From NCBI RefSeq assembly GCF_900162695.1, contig NZ_FUIH01000007.1, positions 310,001 to 374,000 of the forward strand: a DNA stretch of 64,000 nucleotides, written 5' to 3'. The notes below the pieces were generated by a model. The model was not told where the DNA came from. It saw only the letters and a list, made by a program, of their open reading frames with translations, and searched no databases. How positions within the stretch are numbered: the stretch's first letter is position 1; the number at the start of each line of letters is the position of its first letter. The stretch is from Virgibacillus siamensis. Its GTDB lineage: Bacteria; Bacillota; Bacilli; Bacillales; Amphibacillaceae. This document shows positions 43,621 to 52,919 of the stretch, piece by piece. The position numbers were made by a program, and so were the translations under genes.

Positions 43621-44856
43621 ATGACGGAACAAATCACTTTTATTCATGCAGCAGATTTGCATTTGGATAGTCCGTTCAAAGGCCTATCCCACATACCGGA
43701 GCACATTTTTCAGGAAGTCAGAAAAAGTACATTCGATGCATTAACCAAACTTGTTCAAACAGCAATTGTCAGGCAGGTTGACTTTGTTCTGATAACTGGT
43801 GACTTATTCGATAATGAAAAGCAGAGTTTGAAGGCCCAGGTCAGGTTAAAGCGGGCATTTGAGGAGTTGCAGCGGGAGCAAATTGCCGTTTATTTGTCTT
43901 ACGGGAATCATGATTTCATCAACGGAAATGTTCATCCTATCGAATATCCGGAAAATGTGTGCGTTTTTCCAGATGAAAAGGTCCGTGATTTTATTTTTGA
44001 AAAAAATGGTAAGCAGATGGCCTCTATTTATGGGTTCAGCTATGAAAACAGGTCAGTGACTGAAAATAAAGTTTCTGAATATCAGCCTATGAACGATTCC
44101 GTTCCATTTCATATTGCGATGCTTCACGGCAGTTTACATACGAACACAGACCATGATGTGTATGCACCTTTTCATATTAGTGATTTGGTTGAGAAAAACG
44201 TTGACTATTGGGCGCTTGGACATATTCATGTACGGGAAGTACTGAAAGAAAGCCCGGCAGTAGTATATCCTGGAAATATTCAAGGGAGGAGTCGAAAAGA
44301 ATCCGGCGAAAAAGGTTGTTACCACGTGGTTATGAATGATGAAGGTACAACGATGAATTTTGTGCCGCTCCAGGCGATTCAGTTTAATGAACTCCATATC
44401 GATGCTGCGGAATTTACAGATCCACATCAATTAGAGACGAAGTTACAGCAGGAAGTAAATGATTTTCCTGGTAATACACCACAGCTTTTACAGTTGAATC
44501 TGAAGGATAGTGATCAAAAGCTGGGAAGGTGGGAAAATGATGGTTATATTGCGGATGTTATTGATCTTGTCAATGAATCAAATTCCAACCAGTCCCGCTG
44601 GAAGCTGATTTATCACTATCAGGTGGAAAAGACTAAATCGTATGATGAATCACAGCTTTCGAAGGGCCATCATTTTGTTGGTGAGGTTATCAGACATATT
44701 AATGCAACAGACATACAGAATCAATTAACGGATTTGTATCGAAATAAGCTGGCCAGAAAATATTTACAGTCTCCGCAGGCGGAAGATAAACAGGATATTA
44801 AAAAAAGGGCAAAACAACTGTTGATTGATGAACTGCTGAAGCATGGGGGGGATTAA
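43621..44856 (+). CDS. yhaO: YhaO, SbcD/Mre11-like metallophosphoesterase
   Basis: A 411-residue calcineurin-fold nuclease. FIHAADLHLDSPFKG, LITGDLFDNE, SYGNHDF, IAMLHGS and WALGHIHVRE give the Mre11/SbcD metal-binding motifs in order. The C-terminal third is the capping and partner-binding region. With YhaN it would form an SbcCD-like DNA end-processing complex. ATG 43621 follows AGAAGGAGAAGGGG. The stop codon lies one base before the GTG start of yhaN, so the pair is coupled. Confidence 0.9.
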   Translation: MTEQITFIHAADLHLDSPFKGLSHIPEHIFQEVRKSTFDALTKLVQTAIVRQVDFVLITGDLFDNEKQSLKAQVRLKRAFEELQREQIAVYLSYGNHDFINGNVHPIEYPENVCVFPDEKVRDFIFEKNGKQMASIYGFSYENRSVTENKVSEYQPMNDSVPFHIAMLHGSLHTNTDHDVYAPFHISDLVEKNVDYWALGHIHVREVLKESPAVVYPGNIQGRSRKESGEKGCYHVVMNDEGTTMNFVPLQAIQFNELHIDAAEFTDPHQLETKLQQEVNDFPGNTPQLLQLNLKDSDQKLGRWENDGYIADVIDLVNESNSNQSRWKLIYHYQVEKTKSYDESQLSKGHHFVGEVIRHINATDIQNQLTDLYRNKLARKYLQSPQAEDKQDIKKRAKQLLIDELLKHGGD

Positions 44857-44857
44857 T

Positions 44858-47821
44858 GTGGAAATCAAACATGCACACATATACGGTTTTGGAAAATGGA
44901 CCGATGTCACGATTGACCTTTCAACTGCTCCATTTATTTGTCTGTATGGTAATAATGAGTCCGGTAAATCAACAATCCAGCAATTTTTAATGTTTATGCT
45001 TTTTGGATTTCCACCGAAAAAACGTGCTTTCTACCGGCCAAAAAAAAGCGGGAAAACGGGTGGAAGGCTTACATTGTATGACGAGGATGCAGGGGAGTTT
45101 ACGATTGAACGGATTGATGGCGTACGAAATGGTGCTGCCCTATGCTATTCACCTGATGGTCAATCTTTTGATGAAAAGTGGCTGCAGGAACGTTTATTTG
45201 GAATGACCCATGCAGCCTATCAGAGAGTTTTCACCTTTTCCGCTATGGATTTAACGGCATTACAGGATATGAAGGAAGAAGACGTTGGTGAAATATTACT
45301 AGGAATCGGACTTACAGCTTCTGCTAACCTACATGCAATTGAACGGGCACTAGACAGTAAAATTGACGCTTTATTTAAGCCCAGTGGAAGGAAGCCTGAG
45401 ATTAATCGACAGTTGCAGGTACTTGATGATCTCGACAGATCCCTGAAGACATATGCCAATTCGGAGGAAACATATCGGGAAAAACAAGCTGCAGTAAATC
45501 AGCTGACCGAGGAAATTGAAAAACTGCAGTATTCTGTACAGCAAGATAAACGGAGGCTGACCCGGATTGAGCGGCAAAAACAGGCATTGCCAATTGTACA
45601 GGAATATCGGGAGACCAGGAACCATCTCACCCAATTACCGGAATCCATTCCATTTCCGGAAAATGGGTCGGAAAGGCTGAAAGATTTAAATTCAGAACTG
45701 CTGCCTCTAAAGAGTGAATTATCAGTTCTACAGGTTAATGAAAAAAAATATAAGGAAAAATTGAACTCGATTCGCACCGGTTTTTATGAGAAACATATAT
45801 ATTTGGAGGCCGATAAACTACTGAAAAAAGAGCAGTTGTTTCTGGAAATAAATCAATCCATGAAAGCAAGCCATGATTCAATCAGCAAGCTTGAATCTCA
45901 GTTGGATATCGAATTGGAGCAGCTGCAAATTGGAATTGGCCAATCAGATCTGGCCGGTTTGACATTGCCATTTCATCTTGAAAAATCATGGAGTCAATTG
46001 AAAGATAATAAAAAACAACTGGATAATGAAACAGAGCAGCTTTATGAGTCAAATAAGCAGATGAAAGCTAACCGTAACCATCTTAAGGAACAGGAATCCG
46101 AATTAACAAAGAACCTTTTACCGGGATCGAAACAAACGGAATTGGAAAACAAATTAAATGCTTACAAAGAACGGCAGTTAATGGAAAAAATGAAACAGGA
46201 TGCAGTCCAGCAGCAAAATAGTTGGAAAAAGATGAAGGAAAATCAGGAAAAACAGGCCCGTCTTTGGTTGTCCGGAAGTATTGCAGCTGCAATTATATTT
46301 GTTCTTGTCGGTGCCCTGGCCGGAGAAACGATGTTTTATTTGATAGGTGCAGTAATAGCATTGCCTGGTATTTTACAGTGGTGGCTTGGAAATAAATCAA
46401 ATGTGGAATTGGAATCGACTGTACCAAATAATGAGGTGCCATCAGTACAGGTTAGTGATATGGAAAAAGAAGAGGCGGCGCGGGTGCTTTCGAATCAGGA
46501 GCAACTAAGAAAGGAATTAACAAACGTTCAGGACAAGCTGCGTGACTTGGATATTACGCTGCTGCAGTGGAATGAAAAAAAACATGGCCTTGAACGGCGG
46601 AGAGAACGGATGGAAGAGCAAATTGCTATGCAACAAGAAGATTATCCTTTTTTGAGGCAGGTTGACCCCGATTTTTGGCCGGAACTGTATACTAAATTGA
46701 AAACGGTGTTGAATATTTATCGCGACCTGAAATTATCCGAGCAGCAGTATACGAAATTATCAAAAGAAATACAGCACTTGGATGACCAGTTAAACGGGTT
46801 TTATCAAACAACGAATTGGGTATCGGCAAAAAAGTCACTGGAAACGAAATTTCACGAGATGGAACAAGTTTTGGAAGACTATAAAGATAAATGTACCCTG
46901 GCCGCGCAGTATGAAAAATGGATAAAAGACAATCGTGAGCAGCAGCAGCAGATGACACAAAAAATGCGTGTTTATCATTCGAGTATAGAAGAATTATTTT
47001 CAATTGCCGGCGCAGTTGATGAAGAAGATTTTTTGAAAAAATCGAAGCTGTTGGAGGGGAAACAGCAAAATGAGGAAAAAATCAGGCAGCAAATGAGGCA
47101 GTTACACGCATTTATGGGGCAAGCGGAACGGAAATCATTATTGGAAGGAAATGTGCAGCACGAAGATCTGGAGCGGGAATATGAATCAACTGCAAGTAAT
47201 ATCGCCTCCATTGAAGAAGTTATTCATAAAAAACGCCAGAAACAGGCTGAAATCCATGCTGAACTTTCCGGAATGGAATCATCCGAATCCCAATCAGATT
47301 TGCAGCACCGGTTTTCGATGGAATCAGAACAACTTAAAAAGCTGGCACATGAATGGTCTGTATATAAAACTGCCAAAGAAATGCTTGCCGAATCGAAACG
47401 TAATTATCGCAATAAATATTTGGATGAAGTCATGGAAAGGACGGAAACTTATTTCGGAAAGATAACAAATCATTATTATCATGCTGTATATTTGCCATCC
47501 AGTGCAACACCGTTTCAAGTGGAGGCGAAGGATGGAATACGGTATACAGCCCGTGAGCTTTCAAAAGGAACAATTGATCAGTTGTATGTATCACTTCGTC
47601 TGGCGATTGGCGAGGTGATGAGTGAAAAGCATAAATTGCCCTTCATTATAGATGATGCTTTTGTGCACTTCGATGCAGTACGTACAAAACAGCTTATGGA
47701 CATACTGACGGAAATTTCGGATTCACGTCAAATTATCTTGTTTACATGCAACAGAGATATTTCGGAAGCCGCACAGGAAATAAATGTCATGGAATTGAAT
47801 AATTCTGTTCGCATAAATTAG
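44858..47821 (+). CDS. yhaN: YhaN, SbcC/Rad50-like ATPase with central membrane helices
   Basis: A ~987-residue protein. The N-terminal lobe has Walker A LYGNNESGKST (residues ~30-40). The C-terminal lobe has the signature ARELSKGTIDQLYVSLRLA and Walker B LPFIIDDAFVHFDA. Long coiled coils lie at ~180-460 and ~540-880. Between them, around residues 470-515, two hydrophobic helices (SIAAAIIFVLVGALAG and MFYLIGAVIALPGILQWWLG) would place the coiled-coil apex at the membrane, unlike SbcC with its zinc hook. GTG 44858 is chosen: GGGGGGATTAAT precedes it. YhaO is the nuclease partner. Confidence 0.9.
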   Translation: MEIKHAHIYGFGKWTDVTIDLSTAPFICLYGNNESGKSTIQQFLMFMLFGFPPKKRAFYRPKKSGKTGGRLTLYDEDAGEFTIERIDGVRNGAALCYSPDGQSFDEKWLQERLFGMTHAAYQRVFTFSAMDLTALQDMKEEDVGEILLGIGLTASANLHAIERALDSKIDALFKPSGRKPEINRQLQVLDDLDRSLKTYANSEETYREKQAAVNQLTEEIEKLQYSVQQDKRRLTRIERQKQALPIVQEYRETRNHLTQLPESIPFPENGSERLKDLNSELLPLKSELSVLQVNEKKYKEKLNSIRTGFYEKHIYLEADKLLKKEQLFLEINQSMKASHDSISKLESQLDIELEQLQIGIGQSDLAGLTLPFHLEKSWSQLKDNKKQLDNETEQLYESNKQMKANRNHLKEQESELTKNLLPGSKQTELENKLNAYKERQLMEKMKQDAVQQQNSWKKMKENQEKQARLWLSGSIAAAIIFVLVGALAGETMFYLIGAVIALPGILQWWLGNKSNVELESTVPNNEVPSVQVSDMEKEEAARVLSNQEQLRKELTNVQDKLRDLDITLLQWNEKKHGLERRRERMEEQIAMQQEDYPFLRQVDPDFWPELYTKLKTVLNIYRDLKLSEQQYTKLSKEIQHLDDQLNGFYQTTNWVSAKKSLETKFHEMEQVLEDYKDKCTLAAQYEKWIKDNREQQQQMTQKMRVYHSSIEELFSIAGAVDEEDFLKKSKLLEGKQQNEEKIRQQMRQLHAFMGQAERKSLLEGNVQHEDLEREYESTASNIASIEEVIHKKRQKQAEIHAELSGMESSESQSDLQHRFSMESEQLKKLAHEWSVYKTAKEMLAESKRNYRNKYLDEVMERTETYFGKITNHYYHAVYLPSSATPFQVEAKDGIRYTARELSKGTIDQLYVSLRLAIGEVMSEKHKLPFIIDDAFVHFDAVRTKQLMDILTEISDSRQIILFTCNRDISEAAQEINVMELNNSVRIN

Positions 47822-47896
47822 TCATTAATGATAAACTGTTTTCAGATAAAATCGCGTGGGATATCGTGAAGAAAACTGCACGTGGAGGGACTTCCA

Positions 47897-48448
47897 TTGC
47901 CAAAAAAAGATGCCAAAACTGATATTGAGTTATATGAAGAAACAATTGAAAAGTTCATTCAGGTAATCGCCAAAAATATGACATTGTACGGTATTACCCC
48001 TTCTGTTGGCAGATTATACGGAGTGTTGTACTTCTCTGATCAGCCGATGACACTTGATGATATGCGGGACGCACTTGAAATGAGCAAAACAAGCATGTCC
48101 ACCGGTGTCCGTACATTATCAGAAATGAAGATGGTGGAATCTACGTTTAAGCGCGGAATCCGCAAAGACCTATACGAGTCGGAAGAGGACTGGTATAAGT
48201 CATTCACCTCTCTTTACGGAAATCGCTGGCGTCAGCATACGGAAACAAATATTGAGGAAGCCGATGAGGCGATTTGGGAATTAGAGGAGATTTTACAGCG
48301 TTCCACTGACGAAACGCTGCATGAAAAAATACAGCATGATATTGAACGGCTCCGTTATGCCCGGAATTATTATGAATGGCTGATGAAGTTTATTCAAGTA
48401 ATTGAATCCGGTGAGATTTTTAATTATATACCAAAACATAATAAATAA
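47897..48448 (+). CDS. GbsR-type MarR-like regulator (copy 1)
   Basis: A 183-residue winged-helix regulator. ITPSVGRLYGVLYFSDQPMTLDDMRDALEMSKTSMSTGVRTLSEMKMVESTFKRGIRKDLYE is the GbsR DNA-binding and wing region. The C-terminal helices contribute the ligand pocket that in B. subtilis GbsR senses choline. TTG 47897 is preferred because GGAGGG lies seven bases before it; GTG 47882 is also in frame. It lies between yhaN and yhaM, where B. subtilis has no such gene, and no betaine-synthesis genes adjoin it. A second copy is at 52245. Confidence 0.85.
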   Translation: MPKKDAKTDIELYEETIEKFIQVIAKNMTLYGITPSVGRLYGVLYFSDQPMTLDDMRDALEMSKTSMSTGVRTLSEMKMVESTFKRGIRKDLYESEEDWYKSFTSLYGNRWRQHTETNIEEADEAIWELEEILQRSTDETLHEKIQHDIERLRYARNYYEWLMKFIQVIESGEIFNYIPKHNK

Positions 48449-48529
48449 AACAGAGCGAAAGTGGTTGGCACAAGATAAAAAATAGGGATTCTTTTGTCAA
48501 TCCTTTTTCATACCCGGGGAGGATTCAGA

Positions 48530-49474
48530 ATGAAAAAAGGGATAGGTCACCACAATATCGGAGATGCCTTTGATAACTTTATTTTGATCAAAGAAGCAAC
48601 AAGGGGAGTGGCAAGTAATGGGAAGCCGTTTCTGACACTCATTCTGCGTGATACATCAGGTGAAATCGATGCAAAGCTTTGGGATGTGTCAAAAGAGGAT
48701 GAAGAAGTGTTTGTCGGGGAACAGATTGTGCGAATATCCGGTGAAGTAAATCAGTTTCGCGGAAGGGCACAGCTGAAAATTCTTTCGATTCGTCCTGCAC
48801 AGCCAACTGACGGTGTGAAAGTTTCGGATTTTGTGGAAAAAGCTCCCGTTGAAAAAGAAGAAATGATGGGAAAGTTAACGGAGATTATTTTTGAGATGAA
48901 AAATCCGGTAATTCAGCGGATTGTACGAGCATTTATTAAAAAATATCAGGAAGCGTTATTGACATATCCCGCTGCAACGAAAAATCACCACAATTATGTG
49001 TCCGGTCTTGCCCATCATATTGTCAGCATGCTCAGTGTAGCAAAAGAGCTGCACAAACTATATCCCGAATTGAACCGAGATTTGCTGTATGCTGGAATCA
49101 TTCTTCATGATCTCGGCAAATTGAAGGAGTTGTCCGGAATTATAACAACTTCCTATACACTTGAAGGTAAACTGCTTGGACATATTCCAATGATGGTTGA
49201 AGAAATTGGACAAATGGCCAAAGAACTGCAGATTGATAGTGAAGAAGTTTTGATTTTACAGCATATGGTATTGAGTCACCATGGAAAAGCGGAATGGGGC
49301 AGCCCGAAGCCTCCGCTTGTCCGTGAAGCAGAACTTCTGCACCTTATCGACCTCATTGATGCCAAAATGAACATGCTCAACCGCTCCCTGGATAAAATAA
49401 AACCCGGGGAGTTTACGGAGCGTATATTTGCAATGGATAATCGATCATTTTACAAACCAACTTTTGAGAAATAA
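48530..49474 (+). CDS. yhaM: 3'-5' exoribonuclease YhaM
   Basis: A 314-residue nuclease. An OB-fold nucleic-acid-binding domain (residues ~10-100, with GKPFLTLILRDTSGEIDAKLWD) precedes an HD domain (~155-290) with HHNYVSGLAHHIVSM, ILHDLGKLKEL and VLSHHGKAEWGSP metal motifs. It degrades RNA and single-stranded DNA in a Mn2+-dependent way. ATG 48530 follows GGGGAGGATTC. It lies in the same place as in B. subtilis, next to yhaN and yhaL. Confidence 0.93.
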   Translation: MKKGIGHHNIGDAFDNFILIKEATRGVASNGKPFLTLILRDTSGEIDAKLWDVSKEDEEVFVGEQIVRISGEVNQFRGRAQLKILSIRPAQPTDGVKVSDFVEKAPVEKEEMMGKLTEIIFEMKNPVIQRIVRAFIKKYQEALLTYPAATKNHHNYVSGLAHHIVSMLSVAKELHKLYPELNRDLLYAGIILHDLGKLKELSGIITTSYTLEGKLLGHIPMMVEEIGQMAKELQIDSEEVLILQHMVLSHHGKAEWGSPKPPLVREAELLHLIDLIDAKMNMLNRSLDKIKPGEFTERIFAMDNRSFYKPTFEK

Positions 49475-49556
49475 GACTGGAATAATCTTTTCATTCATGT
49501 TTTGTGCCCATCTGTCATATATTTGTGATAGATAAGATGGACAAGGGGGGCAGAAC

Positions 49557-49760
49557 ATGATTTTAGGAGTGCCTTGGTGGGTATTTTTGATGATTATTTT
49601 CATTTTTATTAGTGGATACATGGCATTTCGAGCCATGCGTGCTGAGCGGGAACTGGAATATCAGTTTATTGAAAAAGAAGGAAAAGTATACATGGACCGG
49701 CTGGAAGAACTTAGGGAAGAAAAATCCAGCAAGGAACGAAACCAGCATGGCTCTGAATAA
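49557..49760 (+). CDS. yhaL: YhaL, small membrane protein linked to sporulation
   Basis: A 67-residue protein with one N-terminal membrane helix (VPWWVFLMIIFIFISGYMAF) and a charged helical tail. It corresponds to YhaL, a sporulation protein of unknown mechanism. AAGGGGGGCAG precedes the ATG. It is the last gene of the yhaO-yhaN-(gbsR)-yhaM-yhaL run and is convergent with prsA. Confidence 0.82.
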   Translation: MILGVPWWVFLMIIFIFISGYMAFRAMRAERELEYQFIEKEGKVYMDRLEELREEKSSKERNQHGSE

Positions 49761-49761
49761 A

Positions 49762-49800
49762 AAAGCGGCTAGTCCACATATGTGAACTAGCCGTAATTTT
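49762..49800. terminator. Bidirectional terminator yhaL / prsA
   Basis: GCGGCTAGTCCACA pairs with TGTGAACTAGCCG, flanked by A5 and T5. Confidence 0.85.
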
Positions 49801-50687
49801 TATCCTTTTGCGTTTTGCTTTTTCTTATCCTGTTTAAACATATCTTCCAGACCATCAATTTTTACATCAATATCTGCGTCCTGCAGGATATTATTTATTT
49901 TTTCCCGTGCTTTGTTGACATCCATTCGCTTGTTCAGAATATCACGCCGGATGTCATCTTTATTCTCTTTAAAGGATCCGATATCTTCTTTCTTTTCCCT
50001 TTTGTCGGTAACTTTGATGATATGATAACCGAACTGTGATTTGACTGGATCACTGACTTCTCCCTTTTTCAGGTTGTAAGCAGCATCCTCAAATTCCGGT
50101 ACCATATCACCGGTTGAGAAGTAACCCAGTTTTCCGCCTTTTTTCGCTGTGCCTTTATCTGTGGAGTATTCTTTTGCAAGTTTGGCAAAGTCAGCACCAT
50201 TTTTCAGCTTCTTTTCCACTTCCTTAGCAGTCTTTTTATCCTTGACTAAAATATGCGATGCCTGAATCTCAGTTTTCATCCGTTCATATTTTTGTTTTAA
50301 TTCTTTGTCAGATATTTTAATTTCCTCTGCGACAGCTTCTTCCTGAAGCAGGCTCAATTTTATAACGTTCCGGAAAGCATCTTCACTGTTGTACCCTTGC
50401 TGTTTTAAAACCGTTTCGAAATTATCCCCTAAACGTTCTTTTACTTTATTAACCTCTTTATCAACGTCTTCTTTGGAAACATCATACTTGTCATCAAGTA
50501 CTTCAATGGTAACCAGTTCACGAAGAACAGTCTCACCATAACGATCTTTCATTGCTTCATAAAATTGGTCCTTGGTTACTTTACCTGCTTCAGTTTCTAC
50601 CACGGCTTCCGAATTGTCGCCGGATGAACAGGCGGAAAGGCTGAAAACGGCTGCTGTAATTGTTGCAGCGGCAATTAATTTTTTCAT
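49800..50687 (-). CDS. prsA: PrsA, extracytoplasmic foldase lipoprotein
   Basis: A 295-residue lipoprotein that folds secreted proteins at the outer face of the membrane. The signal ends in LSAC (cysteine ~20). A parvulin-type prolyl isomerase domain occupies residues ~135-225 (SHILVKDKKTAKEVEKKLKNGADFAKLAKEYSTD ... GYFSTGDMVPEFEDAAYNLKKGEVSDPVKSQFGYHIIKV). The flanking helical segments form the chaperone domain. It is essential in B. subtilis. It lies in its conserved place beside yhaL. Confidence 0.93.
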   Translation of the reverse strand: MKKLIAAATITAAVFSLSACSSGDNSEAVVETEAGKVTKDQFYEAMKDRYGETVLRELVTIEVLDDKYDVSKEDVDKEVNKVKERLGDNFETVLKQQGYNSEDAFRNVIKLSLLQEEAVAEEIKISDKELKQKYERMKTEIQASHILVKDKKTAKEVEKKLKNGADFAKLAKEYSTDKGTAKKGGKLGYFSTGDMVPEFEDAAYNLKKGEVSDPVKSQFGYHIIKVTDKREKKEDIGSFKENKDDIRRDILNKRMDVNKAREKINNILQDADIDVKIDGLEDMFKQDKKKQNAKG

Positions 50688-50786
50688 GCATGAACACTCC
50701 CAATTTTTTTCTTTTATTTTTATATAATTGTTGAGTTGCCTTACAAAGATTTTTGGTTAAAACGAATGTAAACCAAAGCGTTCCAA

Positions 50787-50972
50787 TCAGGTAATTTGAT
50801 TCATCACTTTAACATAGGAAGAGATGAGCAGAACGAGTATCATAATATTAATGACCCGGAATACTGATGATTGTTTCTTATCTTTCATTTCCATTTTTGT
50901 GCAGAATTGCTGTGTCAGCGAATTAAAGATGAGTAAAATAAACACTGCATAAACCGGAAATAGTAATGACAT
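50787..50972 (-). CDS. Small two-helix membrane protein, unknown
   Basis: A 61-residue protein with hydrophobic segments LLFPVYAVFILLIFNSL and VINIMILVLLISSYV around a short charged loop (KMEMKDKKQSS). GATAAGGGGGTTTTGGA precedes the ATG, which supports translation. It lies between prsA and a DUF3267 gene, in a place where B. subtilis also has small genes; homology is not established. Confidence 0.6.
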   Translation of the reverse strand: MSLLFPVYAVFILLIFNSLTQQFCTKMEMKDKKQSSVFRVINIMILVLLISSYVKVMNQIT

Positions 50973-51137
50973 TCCAAAACCCCCTTATCAAGCATACCAC
51001 ATAATCCATATTTAATACTTTATCAAAACTTGTCCATAATGAACAGACCTAAATTGAATCAATATCGGGATGTTCAGGTATATCTTTAGTCCTTATTTAC
51101 AGTTACACGAAATTATAGGTTGTGCAGAAGAAATAAA

Positions 51138-51178
51138 TAAAGACAGCCATCGGCAATAATTGCCGATGGCTGTCTTTT
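51138..51178. terminator. Strong bidirectional hairpin terminator
   Basis: AAAGACAGCCATCGGCA and TGCCGATGGCTGTCTTT pair perfectly around ATAAT. It ends the minus-strand DUF3267 gene. Confidence 0.9.
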
Positions 51179-51722
51179 AGTCATGTGCCTTGATCAGAAT
51201 CGATATTTCATCGTTGGAATTTTCAATATAGGAATGCTTCGGTGCTTGCAATATATTGATCACATAAAGGAAATCTGTAAACGTAAATCCTATGTGAACA
51301 GCTGTAAATACTAGAAAATATACGTAATAGTCGGCAAAAAGAAAACTGCCCATCAATCCCGGAATCGTCAGAAGTAACGTCGGAGCCATGGCTACCACGA
51401 TTGATGCTTTTTTTGTTAAATGTTTTTTAGTATAATAGGTTACAATCGGAAACCATTTATTTTTTCGTTTAAAAATTAATTTCGCACGCTTATTCATCAT
51501 GATTAATGGTAAAATATGCATGAGCGAATGAATCGTTGGCAAACTGAATAGAGCAATAATTAACGGAATGATGCCAAAGTCTTTATTTGCCGTTTCGCCG
51601 TGTATCATGGAAAAGGGCATATACAGAAATATAAAAGCAGCCAGACTGATCAAAAATGACAACAAGTATAACCGATTTAAACCGAATTCTTTATTAATAT
51701 TAATGGATTTCCAACAGTTCAT
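51177..51722 (-). CDS. DUF3267 membrane protein
   Basis: A 181-residue protein with four to five helices. HSLMHILPLIMMNKRAKLIF contains the conserved histidines of DUF3267, a family that resembles membrane zincins but has no shown activity. ATG 51722 is chosen since CTGGAGGGATCAAAA lies before it; the frame is open for 14 more codons. It sits in the prsA-yhaI interval. Confidence 0.7.
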   Translation of the reverse strand: MNCWKSININKEFGLNRLYLLSFLISLAAFIFLYMPFSMIHGETANKDFGIIPLIIALFSLPTIHSLMHILPLIMMNKRAKLIFKRKNKWFPIVTYYTKKHLTKKASIVVAMAPTLLLTIPGLMGSFLFADYYVYFLVFTAVHIGFTFTDFLYVINILQAPKHSYIENSNDEISILIKAHD

Positions 51723-51890
51723 TTTTGATCCCTCCAGTTCATGTTTCAAATCTGAATCCCTCAAGAATAATAGTATGTTTTCACAGGAAAATCAACCGTT
51801 TTTTAAAAGTTTTTATATGAAATTTTAAATACACTTTGAACGCCGGTATTAAAGGGTTTTGCAAGCGTTTTTTTAAGGGAGGTCATTTTG

Positions 51891-52244
51891 TTGAACGGGG
51901 AAATTAATGATACAACATCATTTCATTTGCAGTTGCTTTCAAAAGTAATTGATATGCAGCAATATCCAATGATTAAGCTGATGATCGAAAATAATATTAC
52001 GGAGGCGGAATTTAATCAGCTTCTACAGCTCCTGGCTGATTTGAATGAAAAATTTGAAATACAGAAGGAAGAAGGTTTATTGGATTTCACCCCGCTGCTT
52101 ATTCATTTTGCCGGAATGCTAAACGAAAAGCTGGACCCGGATACAACAATTTTGGCACTAAAAAAAGAAGGACATTATCCTTCTTTAATGAATGCATTTA
52201 TTGAAGTGCTGAATGAAAGCAAAGAATCGGAGCTTAGAAGATAA
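51891..52244 (+). CDS. yhaI: YhaI-like DUF1878 protein
   Basis: A 117-residue helical soluble protein. SFHLQLLSKVIDMQQYPMIKLMIENNITEAEFNQLLQLLADLNEKFEIQKEEGLLDFTPLLIHFAGMLN is typical of the DUF1878/YhaI family. Function is unknown. The start is TTG: AAGGGAGGTC lies seven bases before TTG 51891 (TTG 51888 adjoins it). Its stop codon abuts the stop of the convergent regulator gene with no terminator between. Confidence 0.8.
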   Translation: MNGEINDTTSFHLQLLSKVIDMQQYPMIKLMIENNITEAEFNQLLQLLADLNEKFEIQKEEGLLDFTPLLIHFAGMLNEKLDPDTTILALKKEGHYPSLMNAFIEVLNESKESELRR

Positions 52245-52715
52245 TCAAATCTGTTTAATTTCACGTAAAGACTTTTCCAGCTGCTGATGGAATTCAATGA
52301 TATTTAACAGACGATTATTAAGTGAAGAGCTGGGAATGTTTGCGTTCTCAAATTGTTCCTTAATATTATTCAAGGAATCTTTTTGATGATTTGCAGCATC
52401 AATCCACCTGCTCAGATAGGAATTCATAAACGTTTTAAAGATCTGTTCATTCGCTTCATATAAATCTTTTCGAACCCCTTTTTTCCAGACACGTGTAACA
52501 AGATTAAAGTCTGACAAGCTTCGGATACTTGTGCTCATTGATGTCTTGCTTTTCCCCATAGCTTCACTCATTTCGTCCAGAGTCATTGGGGCTTGTTCTA
52601 AATACAAATAGACAAATAGTCTCGCTTCCAATGTTGAAAAGCCAAACATTTCAATTGTTTTTGAGAACTCCGTAATAATTTTTTTGGTCAAATCCTCTGT
52701 GTTAGATTCAAGCAT
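52245..52715 (-). CDS. GbsR-type regulator of opuA (copy 2)
   Basis: A 156-residue winged-helix protein. TLEARLFVYLYLEQAPMTLDEMSEAMGKSKTSMSTSIRSLSDFNLVTRVWKKGVRKDLYEANEQIFKTF is the GbsR-type DNA-binding region, close to the copy at 47897. It is transcribed away from opuAA and the two share a 457-bp intergenic region with two perfect dyads. GbsR-type repressors next to opuA or opuC operons are known to control osmoprotectant uptake, so repression of opuA is the likely role. Confidence 0.82.
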   Translation of the reverse strand: MLESNTEDLTKKIITEFSKTIEMFGFSTLEARLFVYLYLEQAPMTLDEMSEAMGKSKTSMSTSIRSLSDFNLVTRVWKKGVRKDLYEANEQIFKTFMNSYLSRWIDAANHQKDSLNNIKEQFENANIPSSSLNNRLLNIIEFHQQLEKSLREIKQI

Positions 52716-52745
52716 AAAATCCTCCTAAAACACTGCTATATTAAG

Positions 52746-52763
52746 ATTACATCAAAATGTAAT
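52746..52763. promoter_or_regulatory. Dyad ATTACAT-N4-ATGTAAT before the GbsR-type gene
   Basis: A perfect 7-bp inverted repeat about 30 bp upstream of the minus-strand start codon, where its promoter should be. It may be the regulator's own operator. Confidence 0.45.
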
Positions 52764-52834
52764 TTTTTTAAAATCAATGGTTGGTAAGTAAATGGGAGTA
52801 ATATAGAGAAAATAAAAGAATACAGCATTAAAAC

Positions 52835-52858
52835 TTCGTACAGAATAAACTGTACGAA
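52835..52858. promoter_or_regulatory. Dyad TTCGTACAG-N6-CTGTACGAA in the opuA regulatory region
   Basis: A perfect 9-bp inverted repeat (52835-52843, 52850-52858) between the divergent regulator and opuAA, 31 bp before the opuA -35 box. It could bind a regulator or fold as a hairpin in the minus-strand transcript. Confidence 0.5.
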
Positions 52859-52889
52859 AAAAACATACTAAATTTATGGTATTTAATGT

Positions 52890-52919
52890 TTGAAATGTAA
52901 CTGTAATACGTTATATAGT
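52890..52919 (+). promoter_or_regulatory. Promoter of opuA and long untranslated leader
   Basis: TTGAAA (52890-52895), 18-bp spacer, TATAGT (52914-52919). If used, the leader RNA is ~245 bases to the opuAA start. Within it only a small GGAAT/ATTCC hairpin (about 52972-52988) was noticed; no known riboswitch was recognised. Confidence 0.5.
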
